This document shows positions 1 to 8,500 of a stretch of DNA of 64,000 nt, one piece after another. Position 1 is the stretch's first letter, and the number at the start of each line of letters is the position of its first letter. Origin of the DNA: Actinoplanes aureus (GTDB lineage: Bacteria > Actinomycetota > Actinomycetes > Mycobacteriales > Micromonosporaceae); contig NZ_JADQTO010000035.1 of NCBI RefSeq assembly GCF_015704865.1, forward strand, positions 31,486-95,485, read 5' to 3'. The notes under the pieces are model-generated. The model was not told the origin of the DNA. It was given only the letters and a program-made list of their open reading frames with translations, and ran no database searches. The position numbers and the translations under genes are program-made.

Positions 1-297
1 CTGTCGTCCCGGGCCCGGCAGAACGGCTCCGTCCTGATCCCTGCCACCGCGTGGCCGGGAGCCGAACTCAGCCTCGAAGCCACCCGCCGCCGCTGGCACG
101 GCCTCGGCCACGGCAGGGGCCGGCTTAAATACTGCGACCTGCAAGTCCGGTCCACCGGCCACGGCAAAGCCGTCCGGCCGCGCACCACCACACTCACGCT
201 GCCACCCGCAGCCGGCACCCAACGGGCGGCTATCGCGCCGGCGCCGCCGCGCACGGTGACGCCGCCACCGATCCTTGATCGAAGAACATCCTTGTAG
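1..297 (+). CDS. C-terminal part of an unidentified protein (truncated by window edge)
   Basis: Frame 1 is open from the first base to a TAG at 295-297, giving 98 residues. The gene starts outside the window. The stretch LIPATAWPGAELSLEA and the following Gly/Arg-rich segment before a Pro/Ala tail resemble, from memory, the C-terminus of the RecA-like ImuA' proteins of actinobacterial SOS-mutagenesis cassettes, but this is only a resemblance. It lies 49 bp upstream of a DNA ligase in the same direction, so a DNA repair context is plausible. The reading frame and codon use support coding; the identity is weak. Confidence 0.45.
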   Translation: MSSRARQNGSVLIPATAWPGAELSLEATRRRWHGLGHGRGRLKYCDLQVRSTGHGKAVRPRTTTLTLPPAAGTQRAAIAPAPPRTVTPPPILDRRTSL

Positions 298-346
298 TTC
301 ACGACCGACTGGTGACCTTGACTGATTGCTGGGGTAGGCAGGACAG

Positions 347-1582
347 ATGATCGACGTCCCACCCGAGCTGATCGCGCCGATGCTGGCCGCGCCCGGCGCG
401 CTGCCCCACGGCGGTGGGTGGAGCTACGAGTTCAAGTACGACGGCGTCCGGGCCCTCACGTACCTGCACGACGGCCAGGTGCGGGCCTTGTCGCGCAACG
501 GCAACGACATCACCAGCCACTACCCCGAACTCGTCGCCGTCGCCGACCTGCTGCCCGGCAGGAAGGCCGTCCTCGACGGCGAACTCGTCGCCCTCGAGGC
601 CGGCGATCGGCCGTCGTTCGCCCGCCTGGCCGCGCGCATCCACGTCGCCCGCCCGTCGGCCACGCTGCTGCAGACGGTGCCGGTCGTCTACTACGTGTTC
701 GACCTGCTGCACCTTGACGGCGTCTCGCTGCTCGACGAACCGTACGAGCGACGTCGTGAACGACTCCGGGCGCTGGACCTCAACCAGAGGGCGGTGCGCA
801 CCCCACCCGCCTTCGCCGACACCGACGGCGCCGCGGTCTTGCACGCTGCCGAACTTGCCGGCCTCGAAGGGGTGGTCGCGAAACGGCTCGGCTCGCCGTA
901 CCGGCCCGGCAAACGCTCCAGCGACTGGACCAAGGTGCCGCTGATCCGCACCCAGGAATGCCTGGTCATCGGCTGGAAGGCCGGCCAAGGGCGCCGCGCC
1001 GGGTCGATCGGGTCGCTGCTGCTCGGCGTCTACAACGACACCGACCAGCTGGTGTTCGCCGGCCACGTCGGCACCGGCTTCACCGACGTCATGCTGCGCC
1101 AACTCGGCGACCAACTCACAGCGCTGCACCGGGCCACCCCACCGGTACCGGAGGTGCCACGCGAACACGCCCGCCACGCCCAGTGGGTGGAACCCGTGCT
1201 CGTCGGCGAAGTGCAATTCCGCAACTGGACACCCGACCACCGGCTCCGGCATCCATCCTGGCGTGGGCTGCGCACCGACCGCAGCCCGCGATCGGTCCGC
1301 CGCCACGACGCACCCGCCGCACCCCCACAGCCCCCGCAACCGATGGCATGGCCCCGGGAAACCATCGAGGGAGCGCTGGAAACCCCGGACCGGCGATGGC
1401 GCGTCGAGGTCGTACGCCGTGGCCGCGACCAGTTCTACCGGCTCATCAACGTGGCCACCGACAACACCGTGGACGGCCTGGCGATCACCACTTTGCAGCG
1501 GCTCCTCGCCGAGGCCGGCGTCGACATGGCCGATCTGACCGCCGGCGACACAGGCACCGCCCGAGCGGCAGGGGCCGCCTGA
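347..1582 (+). CDS. ATP-dependent DNA ligase with extra C-terminal domain
   Basis: 411 aa. The adenylation domain shows the nucleotidyltransferase motifs in order: motif I with the catalytic lysine in EFKYDG (K30), motif III around YYVFDLLHLDG (115-125), motif IV EGVVAKR (174-180) and motif V DWTKV (193-197). The OB-fold follows to about residue 320. This is the LigD-like ligase domain without polymerase or nuclease domains, so it should seal nicks and act in repair or end joining. After a Pro-rich linker (about 325-340) comes an extra domain of about 55 residues (ETIEGALETPDRRWRVEV ... TTLQRLLAEAGVDMADL) that is not part of the usual ligase. A broken second copy of that domain lies at 4427-4651. 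The ATG is 49 bp after the upstream stop. Confidence 0.9.
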   Translation: MIDVPPELIAPMLAAPGALPHGGGWSYEFKYDGVRALTYLHDGQVRALSRNGNDITSHYPELVAVADLLPGRKAVLDGELVALEAGDRPSFARLAARIHVARPSATLLQTVPVVYYVFDLLHLDGVSLLDEPYERRRERLRALDLNQRAVRTPPAFADTDGAAVLHAAELAGLEGVVAKRLGSPYRPGKRSSDWTKVPLIRTQECLVIGWKAGQGRRAGSIGSLLLGVYNDTDQLVFAGHVGTGFTDVMLRQLGDQLTALHRATPPVPEVPREHARHAQWVEPVLVGEVQFRNWTPDHRLRHPSWRGLRTDRSPRSVRRHDAPAAPPQPPQPMAWPRETIEGALETPDRRWRVEVVRRGRDQFYRLINVATDNTVDGLAITTLQRLLAEAGVDMADLTAGDTGTARAAGAA

Positions 1583-1863
1583 ACATCGCGCCCCGACCCG
1601 TACGGTCGGTACGGTCGCAGCCGTGCCGGCCGAAAGGCCGTCGCCCGCACTGTGGGCCGCGACTCCGCCCTCAGCCAACCTCGTCGCGGTCCTCACCACC
1701 GGATGACCAGCAAGTCCCGCTGACGATCGGGGCCACGTCACGAATGACGCGCGCATCCGCCGCGAGGAAGGTGGCTGGTCCCTTTCATGCCGGGATCGCT
1801 CACCGGGCCCCGCCGTAGTCATCGCGGTGAGGCAGCGGGCTGCGCCGCGACGACGTCGGTCGC

Positions 1864-2499
1864 TTAGGCCGAGCAGGTGTTGATCATGGTTTGCAGGGCG
1901 GTCTTCTCCGACGCCTGCAGCTTCAGCGCCCAGTACGACTTCGTCGCGATCCACATCTTCGCGTAGGTGCACCGGTAGGCGGTGCGCGACGGCTGCCAGG
2001 TCGAGGGGTCCTGGTCACCCTTGGCCTGGTTGACGTTGTCGGTCACGGCGATCAACTGCGGACGGGACAGGTCGTTGGCGAAGCTCTGCCGCTTGCTGGT
2101 GGTCCAGGCGCTGGCACCGGAGCGCCACGCCTCGGCCAGCGGCACCACGTGATCGATGTCGACGTCGGACGCGGACGTCCAGGTCGCCCCGTCGTACGGC
2201 GAGTACCAGGAGCCGGACGTGGCCGCGCAGGCCGAGCTGGTCACCACGTTCGACCCGTCGCGCTTGAGCACGGCCTCGCGGGTGTTGCAGGTGCCGCTGA
2301 TGGTGACCCAGTGGGGGAACAGGTCTCGGTCGTAGCTACCGGCATTGGCCTCGGCGGCGACGGTCAGCCCGTTGAGCTGACTCTGCGCTGTGGCTTTGCT
2401 GGGTATGCCGGGCGGGGTGGCGACGGCCGGACTGGCCGGCAGGCCCACGGCGACGGTGGCGGTGAGGACCGCGGCGAGCAGGTAGTGGGTACGGCGCAT
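1864..2499 (-). CDS. Secreted HNH endonuclease (DUF1524/GmrSD C-terminal type)
   Basis: 211 aa. Residues 1-27 are a signal peptide (RR, hydrophobic core, AVATP cleavage region). The nuclease core has the motif DVDIDHVVPLAEAW (113-125), in which the DH pair is the metal-binding start of the HNH/beta-beta-alpha-metal fold, and a downstream NDLSRPQLIAVTDNVNQAKG segment that supplies the N and later histidine-equivalent positions. Four cysteines (71, 91 and two near the C-terminus) could form disulfides, as expected outside the cell. Members of this family are extracellular DNases of actinomycetes. It is a single gene, reading left, with no operon partner. Confidence 0.88.
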   Translation of the reverse strand: MRRTHYLLAAVLTATVAVGLPASPAVATPPGIPSKATAQSQLNGLTVAAEANAGSYDRDLFPHWVTISGTCNTREAVLKRDGSNVVTSSACAATSGSWYSPYDGATWTSASDVDIDHVVPLAEAWRSGASAWTTSKRQSFANDLSRPQLIAVTDNVNQAKGDQDPSTWQPSRTAYRCTYAKMWIATKSYWALKLQASEKTALQTMINTCSA

Positions 2500-3252
2500 G
2501 GTCGACTCCCATCAGTGGCCGGTGACCCGAAGGTGACACCGCATAGATGACAGTCAGTGTGAAGCCGTGATGGTTGACGCTGGCCATCCCGAACACGTCG
2601 TACGGCGACCGGGATGGAAACAGTTTGGCTACGGGCACCGAGACGGCTATTCGCCTCTGCAGCCGTCGTGGCGCTTGGAGCACGCCACGCGGCATCGTCG
2701 TCACACGTCGTCACCGTGTCACGACGGCCGGATCTGCCGAAGTGCGGACATCCGATCATTTTCCGCGATGACCTTCGGAGTACGACGCCATTCGTACCGG
2801 CTTTCAAGACCGGCCGCGGCGGGCCGGTGACCTGCGGGACGTTGAAGATTGCACCAACCTTGTCGCGCTATGGTCGCACCGAAGCGCCCATATTCCTGCG
2901 AAGGCTCCAGACCGAGGGATTACCTGCGGCATGGTTGGACGCATTCGTATGCGCTGTTCAGGAGCAGTTCTGGATCTTGCGGGGTGACTCGCGCCTCGGT
3001 GGGTTGCTGTACCGCCGTCGGCGACTACTTGATTGCGCCGATGATCGCCGTGACGGCACCCCGCCACTCCGGCCCATTGTTCCCAGCTTGGCGGAAGCGC
3101 CAGTCCAGATCCACTTCGGCGCCGGCAACGTCCTCGGTGGTCGATGATCAGCTTTGCACAGCGCTTCACAACGCCTGCTAATACCTCGCGGTACCCTCCG
3201 TCTGCCTTTGGCGATAGGGTGGATGGTCAATGCCTAATGAACCCAATCGCGC
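2500..3252. other. Gap without a convincing gene
   Basis: About 750 bp between the HNH nuclease and the EACC1-like gene. Open frames of up to 177 codons exist on the plus strand but show no domain, no ribosome-binding site and no consistent codon use; base composition drops toward 3.2 kb. No repeat or RNA gene was seen. Confidence 0.4.
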
Positions 3253-3714
3253 TCACTCGGTAGAGGAGCCGTTGCGTGCGTCGCCGTTGTTGCCGGGCTG
3301 ATTGAGCTGCGTTTTTTGTGATTGAGGGGAGTGGCGTGCCACCCATGCATCAATCAGGCGTTGACGCTCGACAGAAGACGCATCGTCCACCTCTATGGAG
3401 TCACCGTTTATTGAGATCGCTCCTTTCGTTCCTCTGTTCCGAGTAATGTACGCTTGAACCGCTTGGACGACGGATACCAAAACTGCCGATGAGGCCAGGG
3501 CCGCATAGAGCTCATTCGGGCCCGGCATCTGGGATACTCCGCCGACCGGCCGGGGTCCTACCAGTCCGGCCGCTTCGAGTTCCATGAGAAGCCGGTATTT
3601 TGCATTTGTTCGCGATTTTCTAGGGTCATGTGCGGCAGTGGGTAGGGGGCCTTGACGACGAAGGTGACGCTCTGCTGGCCGGACATCGATAACCTTACCT
3701 GTGCTGGCGGACAA
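3253..3714 (-). CDS. EACC1-like small protein (effector-associated constant component)
   Basis: Up to 153 aa; the start is uncertain. The recognisable part is the C-terminal 100 residues: a short hydrophobic helix (YAALASSAVLVSVVQAVQAY), a basic turn, then a beta-hairpin pattern ISINGDSIEVDDASSVERQ and a helix RLIDAWVARH. This order matches, from memory, the effector-associated constant component EACC1 found in actinobacterial conflict systems beside caspase-, TIR- or trypsin-type effectors. No effector gene is visible next to it. A second frame just upstream (MSGQQSVTFVVKAPYPL, starting near 3686) has the look of the usual N-terminal strand, so the gene may be frameshifted. The stretch has lower GC than its neighbours, suggesting acquisition. 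Confidence 0.4.
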   Translation of the reverse strand: MSASTGKVIDVRPAERHLRRQGPLPTAAHDPRKSRTNAKYRLLMELEAAGLVGPRPVGGVSQMPGPNELYAALASSAVLVSVVQAVQAYITRNRGTKGAISINGDSIEVDDASSVERQRLIDAWVARHSPQSQKTQLNQPGNNGDARNGSSTE

Positions 3715-3994
3715 ACGGCACCATCAATTGTGCGCCGGGATCGTGTCACGGTGCTATCGGTACACCGACAGTCGGTCACTGGAGCAGGCGGGCAAGGAGG
3801 AATCTTCTTGATAGGGCACCCGGCCTCGGTCTGCACCTTCAGCAGCCCGGGGGCCTCGCTACGTTTTCCGCGCCCGCCGCCGGGCTGGAACCGTCAGCGC
3901 CGGGCCGAAGGCTTAGGCGCCGAGGGCGGGCGCCCGACGGCGCCCACCGCCGTGGCATCCTATCTGGACAGACCTTCCGGGAAGGGGCACGTCT

Positions 3995-4387
3995 ATGGTC
4001 CGCAGGTTCCTGGCCCAGGCCATCACCATGATCGTTGTGGTCACGACTGGGCTTGTCGTGTCCGGTGAGGCGGCACTCGCCTTCACGCGGAGGGTCACGT
4101 GCGGCCCCTACTCCCGGACCATCACCTACGTCGCCGACAACGGCGACCGTCTCGGTGAGGTGCAGTGGAGTTGGCCGGCACCCCACTACCTGTACATCCT
4201 CGACTTCAACATCTATGACGGTGCGGATGTCAGTGCTCGTGTCGACGCCGTCGACGCCGGGGTGATCCAATACGATTGGGACATTCTTGTGGAGCCGGAC
4301 CCATACCACATCTACTACCCTGTCCGTAAGTTCCGGGCTGTGTGGAACGGGTACGCCTCGGACTGGTATCCGGCGAACCGCTGCTGA
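3995..4387 (+). CDS. Small secreted protein, unknown
   Basis: 130 aa with a clear signal peptide: MVRRF, a hydrophobic core to about residue 24, and an ALA-F cleavage region near residue 30. The mature part has only two cysteines (after RRVT and as the last residue), which could pair. It is rich in aromatic residues (YLYILDFNIYD, YHIYYPVRKF), typical of a small beta-rich extracellular domain. No family is recognised. It stands alone, and overlaps no other convincing gene. Confidence 0.6.
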   Translation: MVRRFLAQAITMIVVVTTGLVVSGEAALAFTRRVTCGPYSRTITYVADNGDRLGEVQWSWPAPHYLYILDFNIYDGADVSARVDAVDAGVIQYDWDILVEPDPYHIYYPVRKFRAVWNGYASDWYPANRC

Positions 4388-4426
4388 CCGCTCAGGGCAG
4401 CGCCGGCCGCCGAACCCCGAACCGCT

Positions 4427-4651
4427 GTCGTCGGCGGGGACCAGGTCGGCCATGTCGACGCTAGCCTTCGGCGAGGAGGCGTTGCAGGGTCGTGATGGAC
4501 AGCCCGTCGACCGTGTTGTCGCCGTTGACCAGCCGATAGAAGTCGCTGCGCCCGCGACGGACACCTCGACCCGCCACTGGCCGTCCGGCGTCTGCAAGGC
4601 GCCCTTGACGGTCTCCTGCGGCCGGTACGGCGGTCTCGGTTCGGCGGTCAC
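4427..4651 (-). pseudogene. Broken copy of the DNA ligase C-terminal domain
   Basis: The minus strand encodes, in two frames, a clear homologue of the last domain of the ligase at 347-1582. Frame A gives RPQETVKGALQTPDGQWRVE; the next frame gives RSDFYRLVNGDNTVDGLSIT and on to TTLQRLLAE; frame A then resumes with SVDMADLVPADD. One base appears missing near the codons for GTG-TCC-(C)GT and one extra G follows the GAA codon, so the two shifts cancel. This is either a decayed stand-alone gene or two sequencing errors. Its conservation as a unit argues that the domain can exist alone. Confidence 0.6.
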
Positions 4652-4714
4652 CCATCCTGCCTACCGCAGCCAGCGGGCAAGGTCACCAGCGTGGTGATGA
4701 CTACAGCCGTGTAC

Positions 4715-4954
4715 TTACTCGGCCGGTTCCGTGATCAAGTTGCAGCCGTTCACGCACGAATGCCGGCCCGGATAGAACCGCTGCTCCGGCTCGTCGCCAG
4801 CCAACGATCTGTCCGCCGGAAATCCCGGCGCCGAAACTCGACCGCCGCACGCCGGGCAGTCGGCGACCATACGGTCAATCTCAGCCCACGTGTACTTGCC
4901 GTCAGGGTCGACCCCTTCGAAAAGGCCAGTCGTTGGATCAATCCGGTAAGCCAT
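4715..4954 (-). CDS. Small zinc-ribbon-like protein
   Basis: 79 aa starting MAYRIDPTTGLFEGVDPDGK. A CPACGG knuckle at residues 33-38 and a second HSCVNGC knuckle at 65-71 could together bind one zinc ion. The sequence between them is polar and Pro-rich. The ATG at 4954 is preferred to upstream in-frame starts because the conserved-looking protein begins there. No family is recognised. It is convergent or divergent to neighbours and appears to be a single gene. Confidence 0.55.
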   Translation of the reverse strand: MAYRIDPTTGLFEGVDPDGKYTWAEIDRMVADCPACGGRVSAPGFPADRSLAGDEPEQRFYPGRHSCVNGCNLITEPAE

Positions 4955-5087
4955 GCGGGCCACCGTACGTGCTTTCCCGCTCCGTTCGTGTCGTTGTGCG
5001 TAAATCGCGCAACAACATCCGGCCGGCCCGTCCGATCGTCCACGCCTGCCGGGTCGAACAGGCGACCCCGGCCACCTGACCGCAGCC

Positions 5088-5714
5088 GTGCAGCACCCGA
5101 ACGTGGAATCGACGGCGATCACCGGCAAGGCCAAGGTGATCCGGGTGACCTACGAGCCGCCGCCGAACCATGCGCCGTACCCGCCGTCGGGCCAGCCGCC
5201 GCCCGGCTGGCAGCAGCCCACCCTCATCCAGCCGCCACCGAAGAAACGGGCCTCGTGGAAGCTGATCGGCGGGATCACCGCTGGTGTCCTCGTGCTGTGC
5301 TGCGGCGGCATCACCGTGATCGGCGCGTTCGCCGACGACCCGGACGCTGCCAAGAAGAACGCGGCAGCCACCGCCACCGCCACCACTGCGCCTGCTGCGG
5401 CGAACGCCCTCAACGCCACAACCGCGCCGGCCACCCCGGCGCCGGCGAGTTCTCCGGCCGCCGCTGAGCCGAGCCCGTCGAAGTCGGCGAAGGCCAGCAG
5501 CAAACCGAAAACGGTCAAGCCGTCACCGTCGCCGACGAGGAAGAAGTCGAAGAGGCCTTCACCGAAACCGACCACTAAGGAACCGGCAGACGTCTACTAC
5601 AAGAACTGCACCGAGGTTCGTGAGGCCGGTGCGGCGCCGATCCGCGAAGGTGATCCCGGGTACGCCCCGCACCTTGACCGGGACGGCGACGGGGTCGGCT
5701 GCGCCGGCGACTGA
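5088..5714 (+). CDS. Membrane-anchored Excalibur calcium-binding domain protein
   Basis: 208 aa. A proline-rich cytoplasmic N-terminus (1-52) leads to one transmembrane helix (about 57-80, WKLIGGITAGVLVLCCGG), then a long Ala/Thr/Pro/Lys-rich extracellular linker (85-165). The C-terminal domain (about 167-208) is a typical Excalibur domain: YYKNCTEVREAG, then the DxDxDG calcium loop DRDGDGVGC, with two conserved cysteines. Excalibur domains bind calcium at the cell surface, often beside nucleases or wall proteins; this copy has only the anchor. A strong terminator follows at 5743. Confidence 0.88.
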   Translation: MQHPNVESTAITGKAKVIRVTYEPPPNHAPYPPSGQPPPGWQQPTLIQPPPKKRASWKLIGGITAGVLVLCCGGITVIGAFADDPDAAKKNAAATATATTAPAAANALNATTAPATPAPASSPAAAEPSPSKSAKASSKPKTVKPSPSPTRKKSKRPSPKPTTKEPADVYYKNCTEVREAGAAPIREGDPGYAPHLDRDGDGVGCAGD

Positions 5715-5742
5715 CCGGAGCCCCCTTGCTGGTGGAAGCAAC

Positions 5743-5769
5743 GAAGCCCCAGGAATAGCCTGGGGCTTC
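5743..5769 (+). terminator. Intrinsic terminator after the Excalibur gene
   Basis: Perfect 11-bp inverted repeat GAAGCCCCAGG / CCTGGGGCTTC with a 5-nt loop, 28 bp after the stop codon. There is no long T-run, as is usual in actinomycetes. Confidence 0.75.
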
Positions 5770-5820
5770 AGTCTTCCTGGCGTTATTCGTCCTCAGGTCG
5801 AGGCCGTTGCCGCCGATGGG

Positions 5821-6201
5821 GTGCTCGTGGAGCCTGCTGTCCCGCCTCGCCCGAACGTTGTGCGATTCTTCCCGGAATCGGGCATTGCTGCCCTGTGGTG
5901 GTTTGCCGCCTGGGCGGGGTGCTACGTCTACGTCGCGTCCACGGCGGAACCGGTGTCCCCTTGCGATGGCTCGGAATGCTTCAGCTCGCGCGACTGGGCG
6001 TTGGCCGGAATGATTCTGTACGGCGCCCCGCTGGCGCTGGCGGGCGCCGTACTCAGCGCCGCCGTTGTCGCAGTCGTCGTGGCCACCGTCCACCGGCTGC
6101 GGTGGCCGACGGGCGTGGTCGGCACCGCAGCCACCTGGACAACCTGGGTGGTACTCGCCGGGGTGATCGCGCTCCTGGTCGCCTACCGCACACTCCGCTG
6201 A
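5821..6201 (+). CDS. Small membrane protein, unknown
   Basis: 126 aa from a GTG start. Three likely membrane helices: about 22-38 (IAALWWFAAWAGCYVYVAS), about 62-88 (MILYGAPLALAGAVLSAAVVAVVV) and about 103-123 (TWVVLAGVIALLVAYRT). A short loop between helices 1 and 2 has two cysteines (CDGSEC) that may pair outside. No family is recognised. An earlier start would place Pro-rich sequence and the preceding terminator in the coding region, so GTG at 5821 (or 5827) is chosen. Confidence 0.6.
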   Translation: MLVEPAVPPRPNVVRFFPESGIAALWWFAAWAGCYVYVASTAEPVSPCDGSECFSSRDWALAGMILYGAPLALAGAVLSAAVVAVVVATVHRLRWPTGVVGTAATWTTWVVLAGVIALLVAYRTLR

Positions 6202-7488
6202 CGCAACTGCGTGAGCGGGCAGCCCGGCCTTCGCATCCGGATCCGCCGCAGAGCGCGCCCGAACGGGTGTACCGTTCGACGAACCGTCTATCCGCCAGCT
6301 TTGCTGGTCGTCATGACTCTCAGCGAGCCGCTCACGCGGCAGTGCGCGAACCCGGAAGCCGCTGTTGCTGCCGCACATCCCTGGCCTGCGGATGTGCTCC
6401 AGTACTCCTACCATGGCCGGTGGGCTCACCAACTCGGCGTGGCCTGGCCTGAGCCACGCAGTGCGGAGAACGCGCCAGAGCTGAATCTCGGCGCAATCTG
6501 TGATTTGCTCGGAGCCCTCTATGACGGTTGCCCCTGCGCTCAGACACGCGGTCGCCTCATCAGCAGCTCCGACGCTGAGCTGTTTCTGCTGCTGTTCTAC
6601 GCGTACGACAGTTCGAGTGCCGGTGGCCGGCCGGAATCCGCCTCACGGCTAGACAAATCGTTGGCTTGTTCAACTCGGCCGGCGGCCGGATTCTGCTTGA
6701 GTTTCGGCGTGCGGGTGCAGCGGCAGCGGTTCAGCTCGTCTCGAAGATGAGTCCGCAGGCCAGGATGGACGCGCTAGTCATGGCGACAACCCGGATCGTC
6801 TGCGGATTCCGGAACGTGGGGTCGCCACCAGATAGCGCTTGGATCCTCGATGAACGTGACCGCGCAAAACTGGGCGATGACGAGATGATCGGGGGACTCG
6901 ATTCGCTGTAGGAAGAACCGCAACGGCGCGCGACAGCCTCTTACGCGCTTGTCATGCTCACGTGAGCACATCTGCCGCCGATAAGGCGCTGAGTGCTCGC
7001 CATCCGAAAGCGTCCGGGGGTGCCGGGCGGCGGCCATCGCTCGGGGAGAACCTCACGACATGAGACCGTCACCCGGCACTGCTCCAGGGTAGGCGCCTCA
7101 TGATCGGGTAGCGCTAAGGCCTGCGTCGCGTGGATCTGCCGCGAAACTATCTGCCCGTGGCCGCACGAGTGCGTCTCAGGAGTCTGGGCCAGCTCTGCTC
7201 ACCCGCTCTGAGCCCCATATTTCCTCGCGGTCTGCTACGGGCAGCCGCTCGCCAAGGACCTGATGGGTAGGCGACGATAGCGGCGCGCCGCCGCGGGCAG
7301 AGATCCTCCTGGTGGCTCCGTGCCGGGCTGGTCAGCGGTTTCGGCAATTTCTGCGCCAACCTTGGCAGCTTCCCTTCGTGTACGCGCTCGGCGCGGTCAA
7401 GGACGCCACCGGTTCGTTCCGGATCGGTTTCCGCAGCCTGGTCGTGCTGTGTGTGGTGGCATTGGCGCCACCCGGCCGGCCCGGTCGC
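6202..7488. other. Gap of 1.3 kb, no confident gene
   Basis: Open frames are present (for example 6313-6750 and 6666-6911 on the plus strand, the latter reading SKMSPQARMDALVMATTRIV), but none has a domain, a ribosome-binding site and a long open frame at once. GC is lower than around it. The segment may hold decayed genes. Confidence 0.35.
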
Positions 7489-8445
7489 TCATCTGCCGCT
7501 GACGTCCAGCAGCCGGTCGGCCAGCTCGGTACGCCGGTAGAGAACCGAGCGTCCGTGCCGGGCGCTGACCAGCAGGCCCGCCGCCCGCAGGGCACGGAGG
7601 TGCTGGTTGACCGCGGTCGTGGTGACGCCGAGCCGGACGGCGAGTTCGGTCGACGAGGCCGGCGCGCCGAGGCGGGTGAGCAGGCCGGCCCGCTGGGCGC
7701 CGAGCAGCCCGGCGAGGGCGCCCGGCGCGGGCAGCGGCTCGGTCTCCCACAGCGTTCCACTGCCCCGCGCCCGATACATGATCATCGGCGGTTCCTCCGG
7801 GCTAATCGGCGTGGAGGCCCCCTGGGTCCACATGCTCGGGACAAGGGTGACGCCGCCGGTGGCCGAACGGGTGTAGTGCACGTCGGTGCGCACCCGGACC
7901 TCCACGACCCCGCCGGTCATGCTGACCCGCTCGGAGAGGCCGGCGAACATCGCGGCCAACCCGTGCTGCGCGGACTGCCGGCCCCGGTAAGTCACGTCCG
8001 CCTCCAGCAATGCCCGCATCCGTGGCCAGTGCGGCGCGAGGCAGAGCTCCCAATATTCAGTCAGCGCGTCCAGAATGCGGGCGAGCAGGCGTTTCCCGCG
8101 CAGTGCCGGCGGCAGTTCGGGGTGCACCAGGCGCAGGTCGCGGTCCACGACGGCGGCCGGGGTGACAGCCACCACCGCCAACTCGTCGTCGAGGCGGGTC
8201 AGTGGCGAGCGGGGCCGGGGAGTCAGGAAGTCCGGAACCCACAGATCGTTGTTGACCAGGGCGTTCAGCGTCGTGCCGTCGAGCCGGTCGCGGACGCTGT
8301 GCAGCTCGCGGATCCACGGCAGGTGCACCGGGTACCGGCCCGGATCACGCCAGGCGCGCAACGAGAGGACCAGCTCGTTAAGCGGGGAGATCGCGAACCG
8401 GACGCCGGCGAGGTCCACGCCGACCAGCTCGTACCTGACCACCAT
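7489..8445 (-). CDS. ArsR-type transcriptional regulator with DUF5937-like N-terminus
   Basis: 318 aa from ATG at 8445 (MVVRYELVGVDLAGVRFAIS). The N-terminal 230 residues follow the pattern of the DUF5937 family (SPLNELVLSLRAW near residue 20). The last 80 residues are a winged helix: STELAVRLGVTTTAVNQHL as the helix-turn-helix, then ALRAAGLLVSARHGRSVLYR as the wing. Proteins with this layout usually repress an adjacent exporter. Here an MFS transporter starts on the opposite strand immediately upstream, so a divergent regulator-transporter pair is inferred. The two start regions are only about 55 bp apart, so the operator must overlap them. Confidence 0.82.
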   Translation of the reverse strand: MVVRYELVGVDLAGVRFAISPLNELVLSLRAWRDPGRYPVHLPWIRELHSVRDRLDGTTLNALVNNDLWVPDFLTPRPRSPLTRLDDELAVVAVTPAAVVDRDLRLVHPELPPALRGKRLLARILDALTEYWELCLAPHWPRMRALLEADVTYRGRQSAQHGLAAMFAGLSERVSMTGGVVEVRVRTDVHYTRSATGGVTLVPSMWTQGASTPISPEEPPMIMYRARGSGTLWETEPLPAPGALAGLLGAQRAGLLTRLGAPASSTELAVRLGVTTTAVNQHLRALRAAGLLVSARHGRSVLYRRTELADRLLDVSGR

Positions 8446-8500
8446 GAAGCAATACGCTACATCCATCGCGACGTCCCGCCCGTGTTGCGAGAACTGGTGG

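Noticed and set aside
299..1972. 557-codon frame opposite the ligase
   Set aside because: Overlaps the whole ligase with intact motifs; translation is low-complexity.
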